DNA of 64,000 nt from Microbispora oryzae (GTDB lineage Bacteria; Actinomycetota; Actinomycetes; Streptosporangiales; Streptosporangiaceae), in NCBI RefSeq assembly GCF_017896165.1, contig NZ_JAFCNB010000002.1, positions 558,001 to 622,000 on the forward strand, given 5' to 3'. Every line of letters begins with the position of its first letter. The stretch's first letter is position 1. Positions 35,875-48,742 of this stretch are shown piece after piece. The notes below the pieces were generated by a model. The model did no database searches, was not told where the DNA came from, and was given only the letters and a program-made list of their open reading frames with translations. A program made the translations under genes and the position numbers.

Positions 35875-38424
35875 GTGTTCAGACGATTCACGTCACGACG
35901 CCTCAGCATCCTCGCCACCGCCGCCCTGGCGCTGGCGGGCCTGACGGGCGTGCCCGCCCACGCCGAAGGTCCCGAGCAGATCCCCAACGGGACCTTCGAC
36001 ACCACGGCCGATCCCTGGTGGCACACCGCCAACCTCGAATTCGCCCTCACGGACGGCCGCCTCTGCGCCGACATCCCGGGCGGGACGGTCAACCCCTGGG
36101 ACGCCATCATCGGCGTCAACGACATCCCGCTCGTCAAGGACGAGACCTACGCCTTCGCCTTCTACGCCTCGGCCGACCCGGGCAAGGTCGCCAGGGCGTA
36201 CGTCCAGCTCCCGGTCGACCCGTACACGCAGTACATCTCGGCGGCGCCCGAGCTGAGCGTGTCGGGCGACTCCTACCACTACACGTTCACCTCGCCGGTC
36301 GACCTGCCGAACGCCCAGGTCGTGTTCCAGCTCGGCGGCAGCGCCACGCCCTGGCGGTTCTGCGTCGACAACGTCTCGCTGCAGGGCGGCGCCCCGCCGG
36401 AGGTCTACACCCCGGACACCGGCCCCCGCGTACGGGTCAACCAGGTCGCCTACCTGCCCAAGGGCCCGAAGAACGCCACACTGGTGACCGACGCCACGGA
36501 CGCGCTGCCCTGGAAGCTCAAGGACGCGGCGGGCAAGGTCGTCGCCCAGGGCTCCACGACCCCGCGCGGCGTGGACGCCAGCTCCCGCCAAAACGTCCAC
36601 TCGATCGATTTCAGCGCGTACCACAAGGCCGGCACCGGCTTCACCCTGACGGCCGACGGCGAGACCAGCCGCCCGTTCGACATCGGGGCCGACGCCTACC
36701 AGAGCCTCGAGGTCGACGCGCTGAAGTTCTACTACACCCAGCGCAGCGGCATCGCGATCGACGACGCGCTGCGTCCCGGGTACGGCCGGCCCGCGGGCCA
36801 CATCGGGACCGCCCCCAACCAGGGCGACACGAACGTCCCGTGCCAGCCGGGCGTGTGCGACTACTCCCTCGACGTCTCCGGCGGGTGGTACGACGCCGGT
36901 GACCACGGCAAGTACGTCGTCAACGGCGGCATCTCGGTGGCCCAGCTGATGAGCGAGTTCGAGCGGACCAAGAACGCGGCGAGCGCGCGGCCCATCGGCG
37001 CCCTGGCCATCCCCGAGAGCGGCGACGACGTCCCCGACGTCCTCGACGAGGCCCGGTGGGAGCAGGAGTTCCTGCTGAAGATGCAGCGGCCGGACGGCAT
37101 GGTGCACCACAAGATCCACGACGAGAACTGGACCGGCCTGCCGCTGCTGCCCCACCTCGACCCGCAGAAGCGCGAGCTGCACCCGGTGTCCACAGCGGCC
37201 ACCCTCAACCTCGCGGCCACCGCGGCGCAGGCGGCCCGGGTCTTCGCGCCGTACGACGCGGCCTTCGCGGCCAAGAACCTGGCGGCGGCGAAGAAGGCGT
37301 GGGCGGCGGCCAAGGCCAACCCGGCCATCCTGGCGTCCCCCTCCGACGGCAACGGCGGCGGCACCTATGACGACGCCGACGTGAGCGACGAGTTCTACTG
37401 GGCGGCCGCCGAGCTGTACATCACCACCGGTGACGCCGAGTACAAGAACTTCGTGCTCGCCTCGCCCCACCACACGGCCGACCTGTGGAGCCAGGGCGGA
37501 GCGATGGACTGGGGTCACGTGGCCGCGCTCGGCCGCATCGATCTGGCCACGGTGCCCAACGGGCTGCCCGGCCGCGACGCGGTGCGCCAGTCCGTGGTGA
37601 CGGGAGCCGACCGCTACCTCACCACGATCGACCAGCACCCGTACGGCCTGCCGTACAACCCGGGCGACTACGTCTGGGGCTCGAACAGCGCGGTGCTGAA
37701 CGACATGATCGTGCTGGCGGCGGCGTACGACATCACCGGGAAGCTCCCCTACCGGGACGGCGTGCTCCAGGGCATCGACTACCTCCTGGGCCGCAACGCC
37801 CTCAACCAGTCGTACGTCACCGGCTACGGCGAGGTGGCCTCGAAGAACCAGCACAGCAGGTGGTACGCCCACTCGCTGGACACCTCGCTGCCCAACCCGC
37901 CGCACGGCTCGCTGGCGGGCGGTCCCAACTCGGGGCTGCAGGACCCGGTGGCCCAGGCGAAGCTGCCCGGCTGCGCACCGCAGTTCTGCTACATCGACGA
38001 CATCAACTCGTACTCGACGAACGAGGTCGCCGTGAACTGGAACGCCCCGCTGTCCTGGGTGGCGGCGTTCATCGCCGGTCAGGGCGACGGCGGGATCTCG
38101 GCGTCCGCGAACTGCAAGGTCGGCTACACCGTGCACGGGTCGTGGCCGGACGGCTTCACCACCCAGGTGACGCTGACCAACACGGGCCACAAGGCGATCG
38201 ACGGCTGGTCGCTGACCTGGTCGTTCCTGGGCGGCCAGAAGGTCGGCCACTCCTGGGCGGCCGAGTTCACCCAGAAGGCGGCGACGGTCACGGCGGCCAA
38301 CCAGTCGTACAACAAGATCATCCAGCCCGGCCAGTCGGTGACGTTCGGCTTCAACGGCGTCTCGGCGCCCGGGGCCAACCCCGGCCCCGACCTGTTCCTG
38401 CTGAACGGCGCCCCCTGCGCCTGA
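35875..38424 (+). CDS. Secreted GH9 cellulase with N-terminal CBM and C-terminal CBM2
   Basis: An 849-aa endo-/exoglucanase. A signal peptide ([20 protein letters not shown]... ending AHA) is followed by a CBM4/9-like domain (about 32-165, starting [14 protein letters not shown]). Next come an Ig-like domain ([20 protein letters not shown]) and the GH9 (alpha/alpha)6 barrel. The barrel shows the catalytic Asp region [18 protein letters not shown] and the acid Glu in [16 protein letters not shown] cellulose-binding CBM2 (about 742-849) lies between the Cys of [10 protein letters not shown] and NGAPCA. The GTG at 35875 has GAGGA 5 nt upstream. Expression is probably CebR-controlled. Confidence 0.95.
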   Translation: MFRRFTSRRLSILATAALALAGLTGVPAHAEGPEQIPNGTFDTTADPWWHTANLEFALTDGRLCADIPGGTVNPWDAIIGVNDIPLVKDETYAFAFYASADPGKVARAYVQLPVDPYTQYISAAPELSVSGDSYHYTFTSPVDLPNAQVVFQLGGSATPWRFCVDNVSLQGGAPPEVYTPDTGPRVRVNQVAYLPKGPKNATLVTDATDALPWKLKDAAGKVVAQGSTTPRGVDASSRQNVHSIDFSAYHKAGTGFTLTADGETSRPFDIGADAYQSLEVDALKFYYTQRSGIAIDDALRPGYGRPAGHIGTAPNQGDTNVPCQPGVCDYSLDVSGGWYDAGDHGKYVVNGGISVAQLMSEFERTKNAASARPIGALAIPESGDDVPDVLDEARWEQEFLLKMQRPDGMVHHKIHDENWTGLPLLPHLDPQKRELHPVSTAATLNLAATAAQAARVFAPYDAAFAAKNLAAAKKAWAAAKANPAILASPSDGNGGGTYDDADVSDEFYWAAAELYITTGDAEYKNFVLASPHHTADLWSQGGAMDWGHVAALGRIDLATVPNGLPGRDAVRQSVVTGADRYLTTIDQHPYGLPYNPGDYVWGSNSAVLNDMIVLAAAYDITGKLPYRDGVLQGIDYLLGRNALNQSYVTGYGEVASKNQHSRWYAHSLDTSLPNPPHGSLAGGPNSGLQDPVAQAKLPGCAPQFCYIDDINSYSTNEVAVNWNAPLSWVAAFIAGQGDGGISASANCKVGYTVHGSWPDGFTTQVTLTNTGHKAIDGWSLTWSFLGGQKVGHSWAAEFTQKAATVTAANQSYNKIIQPGQSVTFGFNGVSAPGANPGPDLFLLNGAPCA

Positions 38425-38599
38425 TCTCCCGTCTCACCGGCGGCCGTCACCTCCGGGTGGCGGCCGCCGCTCCCTCACCGTCCGGTCCCTCGCCGCGCCT
38501 CCCTCGCCGTTCGTTCCCGAGGCGGCACGAGTAGGGTTCGACAGCGGATCGGTCCCGCCGTCCGGTCCCGCGCGTCGACCAGGGAACGGACCGCCGTAC

Positions 38600-39274
38600 G
38601 TGAGAAACGACCGATTCTGCCTCTTCGACCTCGACGGCACGCTGACCGATTCCGAGACGGGCATCGTCGCCTCGATACGGCACGCCCTCGCGGCGATCGG
38701 GTTCCCCCAGGCCGACAACGGGCTGCTGCGCACCCTGATCGGTCCTCCGCTCCAGGACATCTTCCTCCGGCTCGGCGTGCCGGAGGAACGTCTCGGCGAC
38801 GCGGTGAACGCCTATCGGGACCGGTACACCGCGACCGGCATGTACGAGAACGAGGTCATCCCCGGGATTCCCGCCGTGTTGGAGACCCTCGTCGCCGACG
38901 GCCGGACCCTGGGCGTGGCGACGTCCAAGCCGGGCGTCTACGCGGAGAAGATCCTGGCGCACTTCGAGCTCGACGGGTTCTTCACCTATGTGGCAGGCGC
39001 GACCCTGGACGGATCCCGCCGGCACAAGGCCGACGTGATCCGGCACGCGCTCGACGTCCTCGGCGCCCCGCCCGAGGCCACCGTCATGATCGGCGACCGC
39101 CGGGAGGACGTCGCGGGCGCGGCGGAGTGCGGCGTGCGTAGCGTCGCGGTCACCTGGGGATTCGGCGATCCCGCCGAATTCGACGCTCCCGGCGTCATCG
39201 CCGTGGCCGGCACGCCCGCACGGCTCCTCCAGGTGCTGTCGGAGACATCGGCGGGCGATCACAGGACCCGATGA
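38600..39274 (+). CDS. HAD-family phosphatase, phosphoglycolate phosphatase-like
   Basis: A 224-aa HAD hydrolase with motif I FCLFDLDGTLTDSETGI, motif II in LGVATSKPGVYAEKIL and motifs III/IV in HKADVIRHAL and VMIGDRREDVAGAAECG. The cap domain is of the small helical Gph/5'-nucleotidase type. The GTG start has only a weak AGGGA upstream. It is monocistronic, with no pathway context. Confidence 0.88.
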   Translation: MRNDRFCLFDLDGTLTDSETGIVASIRHALAAIGFPQADNGLLRTLIGPPLQDIFLRLGVPEERLGDAVNAYRDRYTATGMYENEVIPGIPAVLETLVADGRTLGVATSKPGVYAEKILAHFELDGFFTYVAGATLDGSRRHKADVIRHALDVLGAPPEATVMIGDRREDVAGAAECGVRSVAVTWGFGDPAEFDAPGVIAVAGTPARLLQVLSETSAGDHRTR

Positions 39275-39345
39275 CGCGCCGGTGAGCCGGCGCCCGCCCG
39301 CCACCGATCCACCCATCACGGCCCGCTCCGGCGTGGCCGTAAGCT

Positions 39346-39993
39346 GTGGCCGTGATCGACGACATCCGCGTGGACCCCGCCGTGACCGCCCTGCGCCCCG
39401 ACTTCGCGGTGCTCGTGATCACCGCGTACGGCCTGGCCAACGGGCCCTCGGACGACCGGTCGCGCGCCTGGCTGGCGGACGCGGCCGCCGCGGCCACACC
39501 ACTGGACGACCCCAGGATCGAGGCCTGGCGGGCGGCCTACCGGGCCTTCGGGGCGAAGCCCCAGCGCACCCGGCCGTCGGTCGACGCCCTGGTCCGCCGG
39601 ATGCCGCTGCCCGAGATCAACCTCGTCGTCGACGCGTACAACTCCGTCTCCGTACGGCACGGGTTGCCCATCGGCGGCGAGGACCTGCGGCGGTACGAGG
39701 GAGCTGCGCGGCTCGTCCGGGCGGCCGGCGACGAGCCGTCCGAGGAGGCGCTGGGCGAGCCGGAGATCGGCGAGGTGGTGTGGCGCGACGACGCGGGAAT
39801 CACCTGCCGCAGGTGGAACTGGCGGCAGTGCGTCCGCACCAGGATCACCGAGGAGACGGCGGACGCCCTCTTCCTGCTGGAACGGCTGGAACCGCTCGGC
39901 CACGACGAGTTGCGGGCGGCGGGCGACGACCTCGGCCGGCTCCTGGCCGAGATCTCCCCGGCGGTCCGCGTAGAGACCCGGCTCATCGGCTGA
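39346..39993 (+). CDS. B3/4 domain-containing protein
   Basis: A 215-aa protein of the B3/4 domain family, the fold found in the editing region of phenylalanyl-tRNA synthetase beta, here stand-alone. Typical segments are AWRAAYRAFGAKPQRTRPSV, LPEINLVVDAYNSVSVRHGL and GEVVWRDDAGITCRRWNW. Some relatives may edit mischarged tRNA, but function here is unproven. GTG at 39346 or 39352 could be the start. Confidence 0.8.
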   Translation: MAVIDDIRVDPAVTALRPDFAVLVITAYGLANGPSDDRSRAWLADAAAAATPLDDPRIEAWRAAYRAFGAKPQRTRPSVDALVRRMPLPEINLVVDAYNSVSVRHGLPIGGEDLRRYEGAARLVRAAGDEPSEEALGEPEIGEVVWRDDAGITCRRWNWRQCVRTRITEETADALFLLERLEPLGHDELRAAGDDLGRLLAEISPAVRVETRLIG

Positions 39994-40295
39994 AGCCGCC
40001 CGTGCCGGCGGCAGTTCGCACGCCAATGCGAGTACGCGGGCCTCGCCCATTTTTTTGTCGTCCACAATCAGGAGTTCTGGAATTAGCGAACTCCTTCGGT
40101 CAGGCGTGAGCTGCTCATCGATCGGGCGATCCGGCCGGTCGGGCCGTGAAATCCCGCGCATGACCGCGATTGCCCTGGATCTGGGCGCCGCCCTGCTGTT
40201 CGATTGACTGGACGGAACACTGCCGCGTTTCCGCGGCTGTAAAGGGATGCCCGTCTCGCGCGTCGAGATCTCCATCGGAGAACGGGAGGGGATTC
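39994..40295. other. Intergenic region before the AraC gene
   Basis: About 300 bp of lower GC than the surroundings, with a T7 run near 40050. I see no gene, clear dyad or convincing promoter. Confidence 0.4.
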
Positions 40296-41276
40296 GTGGC
40301 GATGCTCAGGTTCAGGACGAGCGACCTGCCGGCGGCCGATCGGTTCACCGCCTGGTGCGACCTGGCGAACGACGCGCTGGTTCCCAACGCCATGCGCAGC
40401 GATTACGCGGCGGACTTCCAGGCGGAGCTGCGCATGCAGGATTTCGGCATGGTGCGGCTCAACACGCTGAGCTACTTGCCGCTGGAGACGTACCGGCACG
40501 CCAGGCTGATCCGGCGGTCCGATCCCGATGAGCTCCAGCTCATGATCCCCTGGAGGGGCAGCCAGAGGATCTTCCAGGGCGACCGGGACGCGACGTTTTC
40601 CCCAGGTGAATTGCTGCTTTACGACACCTCCCGCCCTTGGCACGGTTGGACAAGCCCGAAGACCGCCATGGTCCGGGGACTCATGGTGCAACTTCCCCGG
40701 GCTGCCCTTTCTCTTCCGGAGAGGGGAATCCGGGACCTCATGGTCCGGCCCTTATCGGGCCGGGAGGGCGTCGGCGCCCTCCTGACCGGTTACCTCAGCC
40801 GGATGGCCGCCCACGCCGACTCCTATACGGTCGCGGACGGCCCGCGGCTGGCCTCGATCGTCATCGATCTCGTCACCGCGTTGTGCGCCCACCACCTCGA
40901 ACGGGACCGCGCGGTGCCGTCGGAGACGCACCGTCGAACCCTCCAGCTGAAAGTCCGCGCCTACATCGAGCGGCAACTCGGCGATCCTCACCTGTCGCCG
41001 GAGAGCGTCTCCGCCGCCTGCCAGATCTCCGTCCGCGCCCTGCATCGGCTCTTCGAAGGCGAGGAGCTGACGGTATCCGCCTGGATACGCCGACGTCGCC
41101 TCGATCGCTGTCGGCGCGATCTCGGCGACCCCGCTCTCCTCCATCGCCCCGTCCACGCGATCGCCGCGCACTGGGGGATCACCGATCCCGCCCACTTCAG
41201 CCGCATCTTCCGCGCCGCCTACGGCGTTTCTCCCAATGAGTACCGCCGGCAGGCCCTCCAGATTGCTGAGACCTGA
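40296..41276 (+). CDS. AraC-family transcriptional regulator
   Basis: A 326-aa activator. The N-terminal sensing domain (about 1-200) contains DADELQLMIPW-like and FSPGELLLYDTSRPWHGWT segments of the AraC-binding-domain-like group. The C-terminal AraC HTH covers about 225-320, with LSPESVSAACQISVRALHRL and a second helix ending GVSPNEYRRQAL. The GTG at 40296 follows GGGAGGGG; the ATG at 40302 is close by. It is monocistronic. The target and effector are unknown. Confidence 0.88.
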   Translation: MAMLRFRTSDLPAADRFTAWCDLANDALVPNAMRSDYAADFQAELRMQDFGMVRLNTLSYLPLETYRHARLIRRSDPDELQLMIPWRGSQRIFQGDRDATFSPGELLLYDTSRPWHGWTSPKTAMVRGLMVQLPRAALSLPERGIRDLMVRPLSGREGVGALLTGYLSRMAAHADSYTVADGPRLASIVIDLVTALCAHHLERDRAVPSETHRRTLQLKVRAYIERQLGDPHLSPESVSAACQISVRALHRLFEGEELTVSAWIRRRRLDRCRRDLGDPALLHRPVHAIAAHWGITDPAHFSRIFRAAYGVSPNEYRRQALQIAET

Positions 41277-41610
41277 GCGTGAAGAAGAGAACGGCGTCAC
41301 GCAGGTCCAACACGACAAGTTCCCGGCCGGCCGCGGCGCGCGAGGCGCCACGCTGCCGGCCTGCCCGGACACGGCACGGCCTACGGGCGCCTACGTCAGA
41401 TGGGACTGGACGCCGGGCGCCGGGATGACCATGCGGTGAGGATGCTCTGATCCCCCAGACGGACTACTCGGGCGTGACCTGTTTGATCGATCCTGGGAGG
41501 ATGGGGCGAGACCTGCGACCCGACCGGCGCGGCTCACCGCCCAGGGCGAGTAGCCTTGGACAGGTTCACCAAACATCAACGCCGATCTGCGGAAGAGGGC
41601 GATTTCCGCC
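41277..41610. other. Upstream region of kgd
   Basis: 334 bp without a supported gene. TAGCCT at about 41551 could be a -10 element for kgd, but no matching -35 is clear. Confidence 0.35.
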
Positions 41611-45345
<3,735 letters not shown>

Positions 45346-45355
45346 AAGGACCAGA

Positions 45356-45400
45356 CGGCGGAAGTCCCCCTCGGCGCACGGCCGCGGGGGACTTCCGCCG
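45356..45400. terminator. kgd terminator
   Basis: A perfect 15-bp stem (45356-45370 with 45386-45400) and a 15-nt loop begin 11 bp after the kgd stop codon. The downstream small gene may then depend on read-through or its own promoter. Confidence 0.85.
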
Positions 45401-45426
45401 TACTCAGGGCAGGGAGGTGGAGCAGC

Positions 45427-45600
45427 GTGTATTTCACGGACAGGGGCATCGAGGAGCTCGCCCAGCGGCGCGGCGAAGAGGAGGTCAGCGTCTCGTGGCT
45501 GGCCGAGCGGCTGCGCGAGTTCGTCGATCTGAATCCCGAGTTCGAGACGCCGGTCGAGCGCCTGGCCACGTGGCTGGCCCGGCTCGACGAGGAGGACTGA
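45427..45600 (+). CDS. Small conserved protein, DUF6104-like
   Basis: A 57-aa acidic helical protein starting MYFTDRGIEELAQRRGEEEV, then SVSWLAERLREFVDLNPEFE and ending RLDEED. It starts with GTG behind AGGGAGGTGG. I recall similar proteins next to kgd in streptomycetes and relatives (DUF6104), but no function is known. It is short and easily missed. Its location straight after the kgd terminator suggests a conserved neighbourhood. Confidence 0.8.
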   Translation: MYFTDRGIEELAQRRGEEEVSVSWLAERLREFVDLNPEFETPVERLATWLARLDEED

Positions 45601-45658
45601 CCACCCCCCGCGCCCCGTACGCACCGGGGTACGGGTGCGGCCGAAAACGCGATACATC

Positions 45659-45686
45659 TTGACTTTCCATATACGCGACATATCGT
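45659..45686 (+). promoter_or_regulatory. Promoter with AT-rich operator for the beta-repeat/PadR operon
   Basis: TTGACT (45659-45664), a 16-bp spacer and TATCGT (45681-45686) form a plausible promoter. The AT-rich dyads ATATACGCGACATAT (45669-45683) and GACATATCGTGTC (45677-45689) overlap the -10, a likely site for the PadR product. Confidence 0.6.
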
Positions 45687-45780
45687 GTCTTGTGTGAGAC
45701 TCCTCGGTCCCCCGCGCCGGGGCCCTTTCGCGACGCGGGGACCCCGACACGATGACCGATCCGCGTGGGAAGGCCGGCCG

Positions 45781-46605
45781 ATGCCGCAATGGATGATCGA
45801 TGAACCTGGGCAGCTGACGTTCGGAGCGGTGAGCGCGCTGAGCGTGCGCGTCGTGGCCGGACGCCTCGCCGTGCTGGCCAGCGACGGTCCGCCGACGCTG
45901 GAGGTCAGCGAGATCTCCTCGGCTCCCCTGCTGGTCACGCACGACGAGGCGGACGGCCGCCTCACGGTGGCCGACAAGGACCTGACCTGGGACGGCGTGC
46001 TCGGGTGGCTGCGGCCGGGCCCCCGGTCGGCGACCCTGACGCTGACCGTGCCCAGGGACCGCCCGATTCAGGTGTCCGCGGTGAGCGCCTCCGTGGTGGT
46101 GGCGGGCTTCGAGGGCCGGAGCCGGGTCAACAGCGTCTCCGGCGGGATCGTGCTCGACGGTGTGAGCGGCGAGGTGCACGCGGAGACCGTCTCCGGTTCC
46201 GTGGAGAGCCGGGGCCTCGCCGGCGATCTCGCCTTCACCAGCGTCTCCGGCGACCTGACCGTGGCCGACGGCGTCCCGCACCGGCTGCGGGCCAACACGG
46301 TGTCCGGAAGCATCACCGCCGATCTGGATCTCACCCCCACCGGCAACGTGACGCTGACCACCATGTCCGGCTCCATCGTCGTACGGGTGCCGCGTACGGT
46401 CGACGCCGATGTCAGCGTGCGTTCGACGTCCGGCAGGATCGAGTCGGCCTTTCCGGAACTGCGGCGCGACGACCGGCCCCGGCCCCGGTCGCTCACCGGG
46501 CGGCTGGGCGGCGGCATGGCACACCTGGCGGCGACCTCCGTCTCCGGAGGCGTCACCCTGCTCAGCAGGCAGACAACGGATCGGCGAGAAGAGGAGAGCG
46601 CATGA
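45781..46605 (+). CDS. DUF4097-type beta-strand repeat protein
   Basis: A 274-aa protein made of short repeating beta segments with the pattern V-S-G-x-[IV], such as VNSVSGGIVLDGVSGEVHAE, TVSGSVESRG, TSVSGDLTVAD and TVSGSITADL. This is a right-handed beta-helix-like architecture (DUF4097). There is no signal peptide or membrane helix, so it is probably cytoplasmic. The ATG at 45781 follows GGGAAGG. It overlaps the PadR gene by 4 bp. Such proteins often accompany PadR regulators; function unknown. Confidence 0.85.
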   Translation: MPQWMIDEPGQLTFGAVSALSVRVVAGRLAVLASDGPPTLEVSEISSAPLLVTHDEADGRLTVADKDLTWDGVLGWLRPGPRSATLTLTVPRDRPIQVSAVSASVVVAGFEGRSRVNSVSGGIVLDGVSGEVHAETVSGSVESRGLAGDLAFTSVSGDLTVADGVPHRLRANTVSGSITADLDLTPTGNVTLTTMSGSIVVRVPRTVDADVSVRSTSGRIESAFPELRRDDRPRPRSLTGRLGGGMAHLAATSVSGGVTLLSRQTTDRREEESA

Positions 46606-47465
46606 GCCCCGTGTTCGGGCATGGACGGCTCCGGCTGTACCTGCTGAAGCTCCTGGAGGAGAGCCCCCGGCACGGCTACGAGGTGATCCGGCTGCTCCAG
46701 GACCGCTTCCTCGGCGTGTACTCGCCCTCTCCCGGCACGATCTACCCCCGGCTCGCCCGGCTGGAGGAGGAGGGCCTGGTCACCCACGAGGTCGTGGCGG
46801 GCAAGAAGGTCTTCACCCTCACCGACAGGGGGCGTGCGGAGCTGAACGACCGGATGGACGAGCTGGCCGACCTCGAACGGGAGATCTCCGCCTCGGTGCA
46901 GGACATCGCCCGGGAGGTCAAGGAGGACGTCCGGCAGACGGTGCGCTCCCTGCGTGAGGAGCTGACCCAGATGGCCCGGGACATCGGCAGGGACAGCTCC
47001 CGCGACAGCAGCGAGGCGTGGCGCGAGCAGAAGGAGGAGTGGCGGCGGCAGCGGGACCAGCAGAAGGAGGACTGGCGGCGGCACAAGCGGCAGTGGCGCG
47101 AGGAGACCCAGCGCTGGCAGCGCGAATGGGAGCGGGTCTGGACGGACGTCTGGTCGATGCCCGGCGGCGCGCCCCGGCCCGGCTCGGCCGGCGGCGACGC
47201 CGACGACAGCGCCGGGGGCAAGGCCGGTGACATCGCCGTTGAGCGTGCCAGTGACAGTGCCGGCGACCGCGCCGGTGACAGTGCCGGTGACAGTGCCGGC
47301 AGGCACGCCGCCAACGACGCCGAGCTCGGACGCCTGCTGGGCGAGTTCGTGGGCAAGGTGCGCCGGACCGCCGGCGAGGGCGGGCTGAGCGACGCCGCGC
47401 TGGCCGAGTGCCGCGCCGCGCTCGACCAGGCCGCCCGGCGCATCCAGGAGGCGTTCAGAGCGTGA
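46602..47465 (+). CDS. PadR-family regulator with long charged C-terminal region
   Basis: A 287-aa protein. The N-terminal PadR winged helix (1-95) contains LRLYLLKLLEESPRHGYEVI, PSPGTIYPRLARLEEEGLV and KVFTLTDRGRAEL. A long Arg/Glu/Gln/Trp-rich helical stretch (about 100-185) should form a coiled coil, and a short repeat region of the type GDSAGDRAGDSAG follows. PadR proteins usually have a small C-terminal dimerisation helix, so the extension is unusual. The ATGA overlap with the beta-repeat gene makes them one operon. Confidence 0.87.
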   Translation: MSPVFGHGRLRLYLLKLLEESPRHGYEVIRLLQDRFLGVYSPSPGTIYPRLARLEEEGLVTHEVVAGKKVFTLTDRGRAELNDRMDELADLEREISASVQDIAREVKEDVRQTVRSLREELTQMARDIGRDSSRDSSEAWREQKEEWRRQRDQQKEDWRRHKRQWREETQRWQREWERVWTDVWSMPGGAPRPGSAGGDADDSAGGKAGDIAVERASDSAGDRAGDSAGDSAGRHAANDAELGRLLGEFVGKVRRTAGEGGLSDAALAECRAALDQAARRIQEAFRA

Positions 47466-48417
47466 AGACGACCTTGCCGAAGATGTCGCCCCGCCACATC
47501 GCGGCGAAGCCGTCCTCCGCCTCGGTGAGCGGCAGCACCCGGTCGATCACCGGCCGCAGCCCCGTCTGCTCCAGGAAGACCGCCAGACGGGACAACTGGT
47601 CGCGGGTGCCCATCGTGCTCCCCACGATCGACTTCTGCAGGAAGAAGACCTGCGCGAGCTGGGTCGGGGCGACCGTGCCGCTGGTCGCCCCGCTGACGAC
47701 GATCCGGCCGCCCGGGCGCAGCGAGCTCAATGAGTGGCTCCAGGTCGCCTCGCCGACCGTCTCCATGACCGCGTCGACGCGTTCCGGCAGCCGCGCCCCG
47801 GTCTCGAAGACACGGTCGGCGCCCAGTTCAAGCGCGCGGGCCCGCTTGTCCGCGGAACGGCTCGCCGCCCACATCCGGAACCCGCCCGCGCGGCCCAGCG
47901 CGATCAGCGCCGTCGCCACGCCGCCGCCCGCGCCCTGGACGAGCACGGTCGATCCCGGCTCAAGCTCGGCCTTGTCGAACAGCATGCGATAGGCGGTGAG
48001 CCAGGCCGTCGGAAGGCACGCGGCCTCCTCGAACGACAGCGCGGCGGGCTTCGGCACGATGTTGCGCCGGGGCACCGCCACCTTCTCCGCGAACGTGCCG
48101 TCGTATGTCTCCGACAGCAGCGACCGCTTCGGGTCGAGGGTCTCGTCACCACTCACCGGCGTGCCGATCACCGAATGGACGATCACCTCGTTGCCGTCCT
48201 CGTCCAGGCCCGCGGCGTCGCAGCCGAGGACGATCGGCAACCGGTCCTGGCTGATCCCGACACCTCGCAACGTCCACAGGTCGTGATGGTTCAGCGAGGC
48301 GGCCCTGACGGTGACGGTCGTCCATCCGTCGGGTACGGCGGGCTCGGGGCGCTCTCCCAGGGTCAGGCCCTTGAGCGGGTCGTCCGAGTCGGTCTGCGTG
48401 GCGGTTACGGCGAACAT
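47455..48417 (-). CDS. Zinc-binding-type (quinone oxidoreductase-like) dehydrogenase
   Basis: A 320-aa medium-chain dehydrogenase/reductase. It has the Rossmann segment VLVQGAGGGVATALIALGRA, a preceding AACLPTAWLTAYRMLF and the C-terminal AEDGFAAMWRGDIFGKVVF. The catalytic and structural zinc Cys clusters are absent, so it belongs to the zinc-free quinone reductase-like branch using NADPH. Its 3' end overlaps that of the PadR gene by 11 bp on the other strand. Confidence 0.88.
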   Translation of the reverse strand: MFAVTATQTDSDDPLKGLTLGERPEPAVPDGWTTVTVRAASLNHHDLWTLRGVGISQDRLPIVLGCDAAGLDEDGNEVIVHSVIGTPVSGDETLDPKRSLLSETYDGTFAEKVAVPRRNIVPKPAALSFEEAACLPTAWLTAYRMLFDKAELEPGSTVLVQGAGGGVATALIALGRAGGFRMWAASRSADKRARALELGADRVFETGARLPERVDAVMETVGEATWSHSLSSLRPGGRIVVSGATSGTVAPTQLAQVFFLQKSIVGSTMGTRDQLSRLAVFLEQTGLRPVIDRVLPLTEAEDGFAAMWRGDIFGKVVFTL

Positions 48418-48677
48418 GCCAGAAAGCTACCCCGCCGCCCCCCGGCGTGTGACCCGCGGGGACGGAAGACATTCATGAGGCAGCGGAATCAAATGAGAAA
48501 AGAGCACATCGAGACCGGTCGAGAATGGCGGTAAACCACTTCTCCCGACCGGGCGACATCACCGAAACACCGGCCTGAACTGGTAAGACGTCATCATAAC
48601 CACATGGCATGGATAACGGATGGGGCAATTCACGGGCGTTCTGGTTATACCTCGGGCCGACGCGAGGAACGGGTCAT

Positions 48678-48742
48678 TAATCTTCGGAGCGTTTTCCTGA
48701 CGAATGGGACGCACCCTCACACGTCCCGGGGAAAGGAGCTCC
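48678..48742 (+). promoter_or_regulatory. Promoter and hairpin leader of protease A
   Basis: Possible -10 TAATCT (48678-48683), then the array tract TTTCCTGACG and a hairpin with stem GGGACG/CGTCCC (48706-48711 with 48722-48727, 10-nt loop), then GGAAAGGAG. It is the most divergent leader of the family. The rest of the 325-bp gap (48418-48677) holds no gene or CRP-type site that I can see. Confidence 0.65.

Noticed and set aside
35893-38250. Long minus-strand open frame opposite the GH9 cellulase
   Set aside because: Antisense shadow of a well-supported multi-domain cellulase, with low-complexity Val/Arg/Gly composition.
48418-48677. CRP-type site upstream of protease A
   Set aside because: No TGTGA-N6-TCACA match could be found in this gap; the same holds for the gaps before B, I and J.
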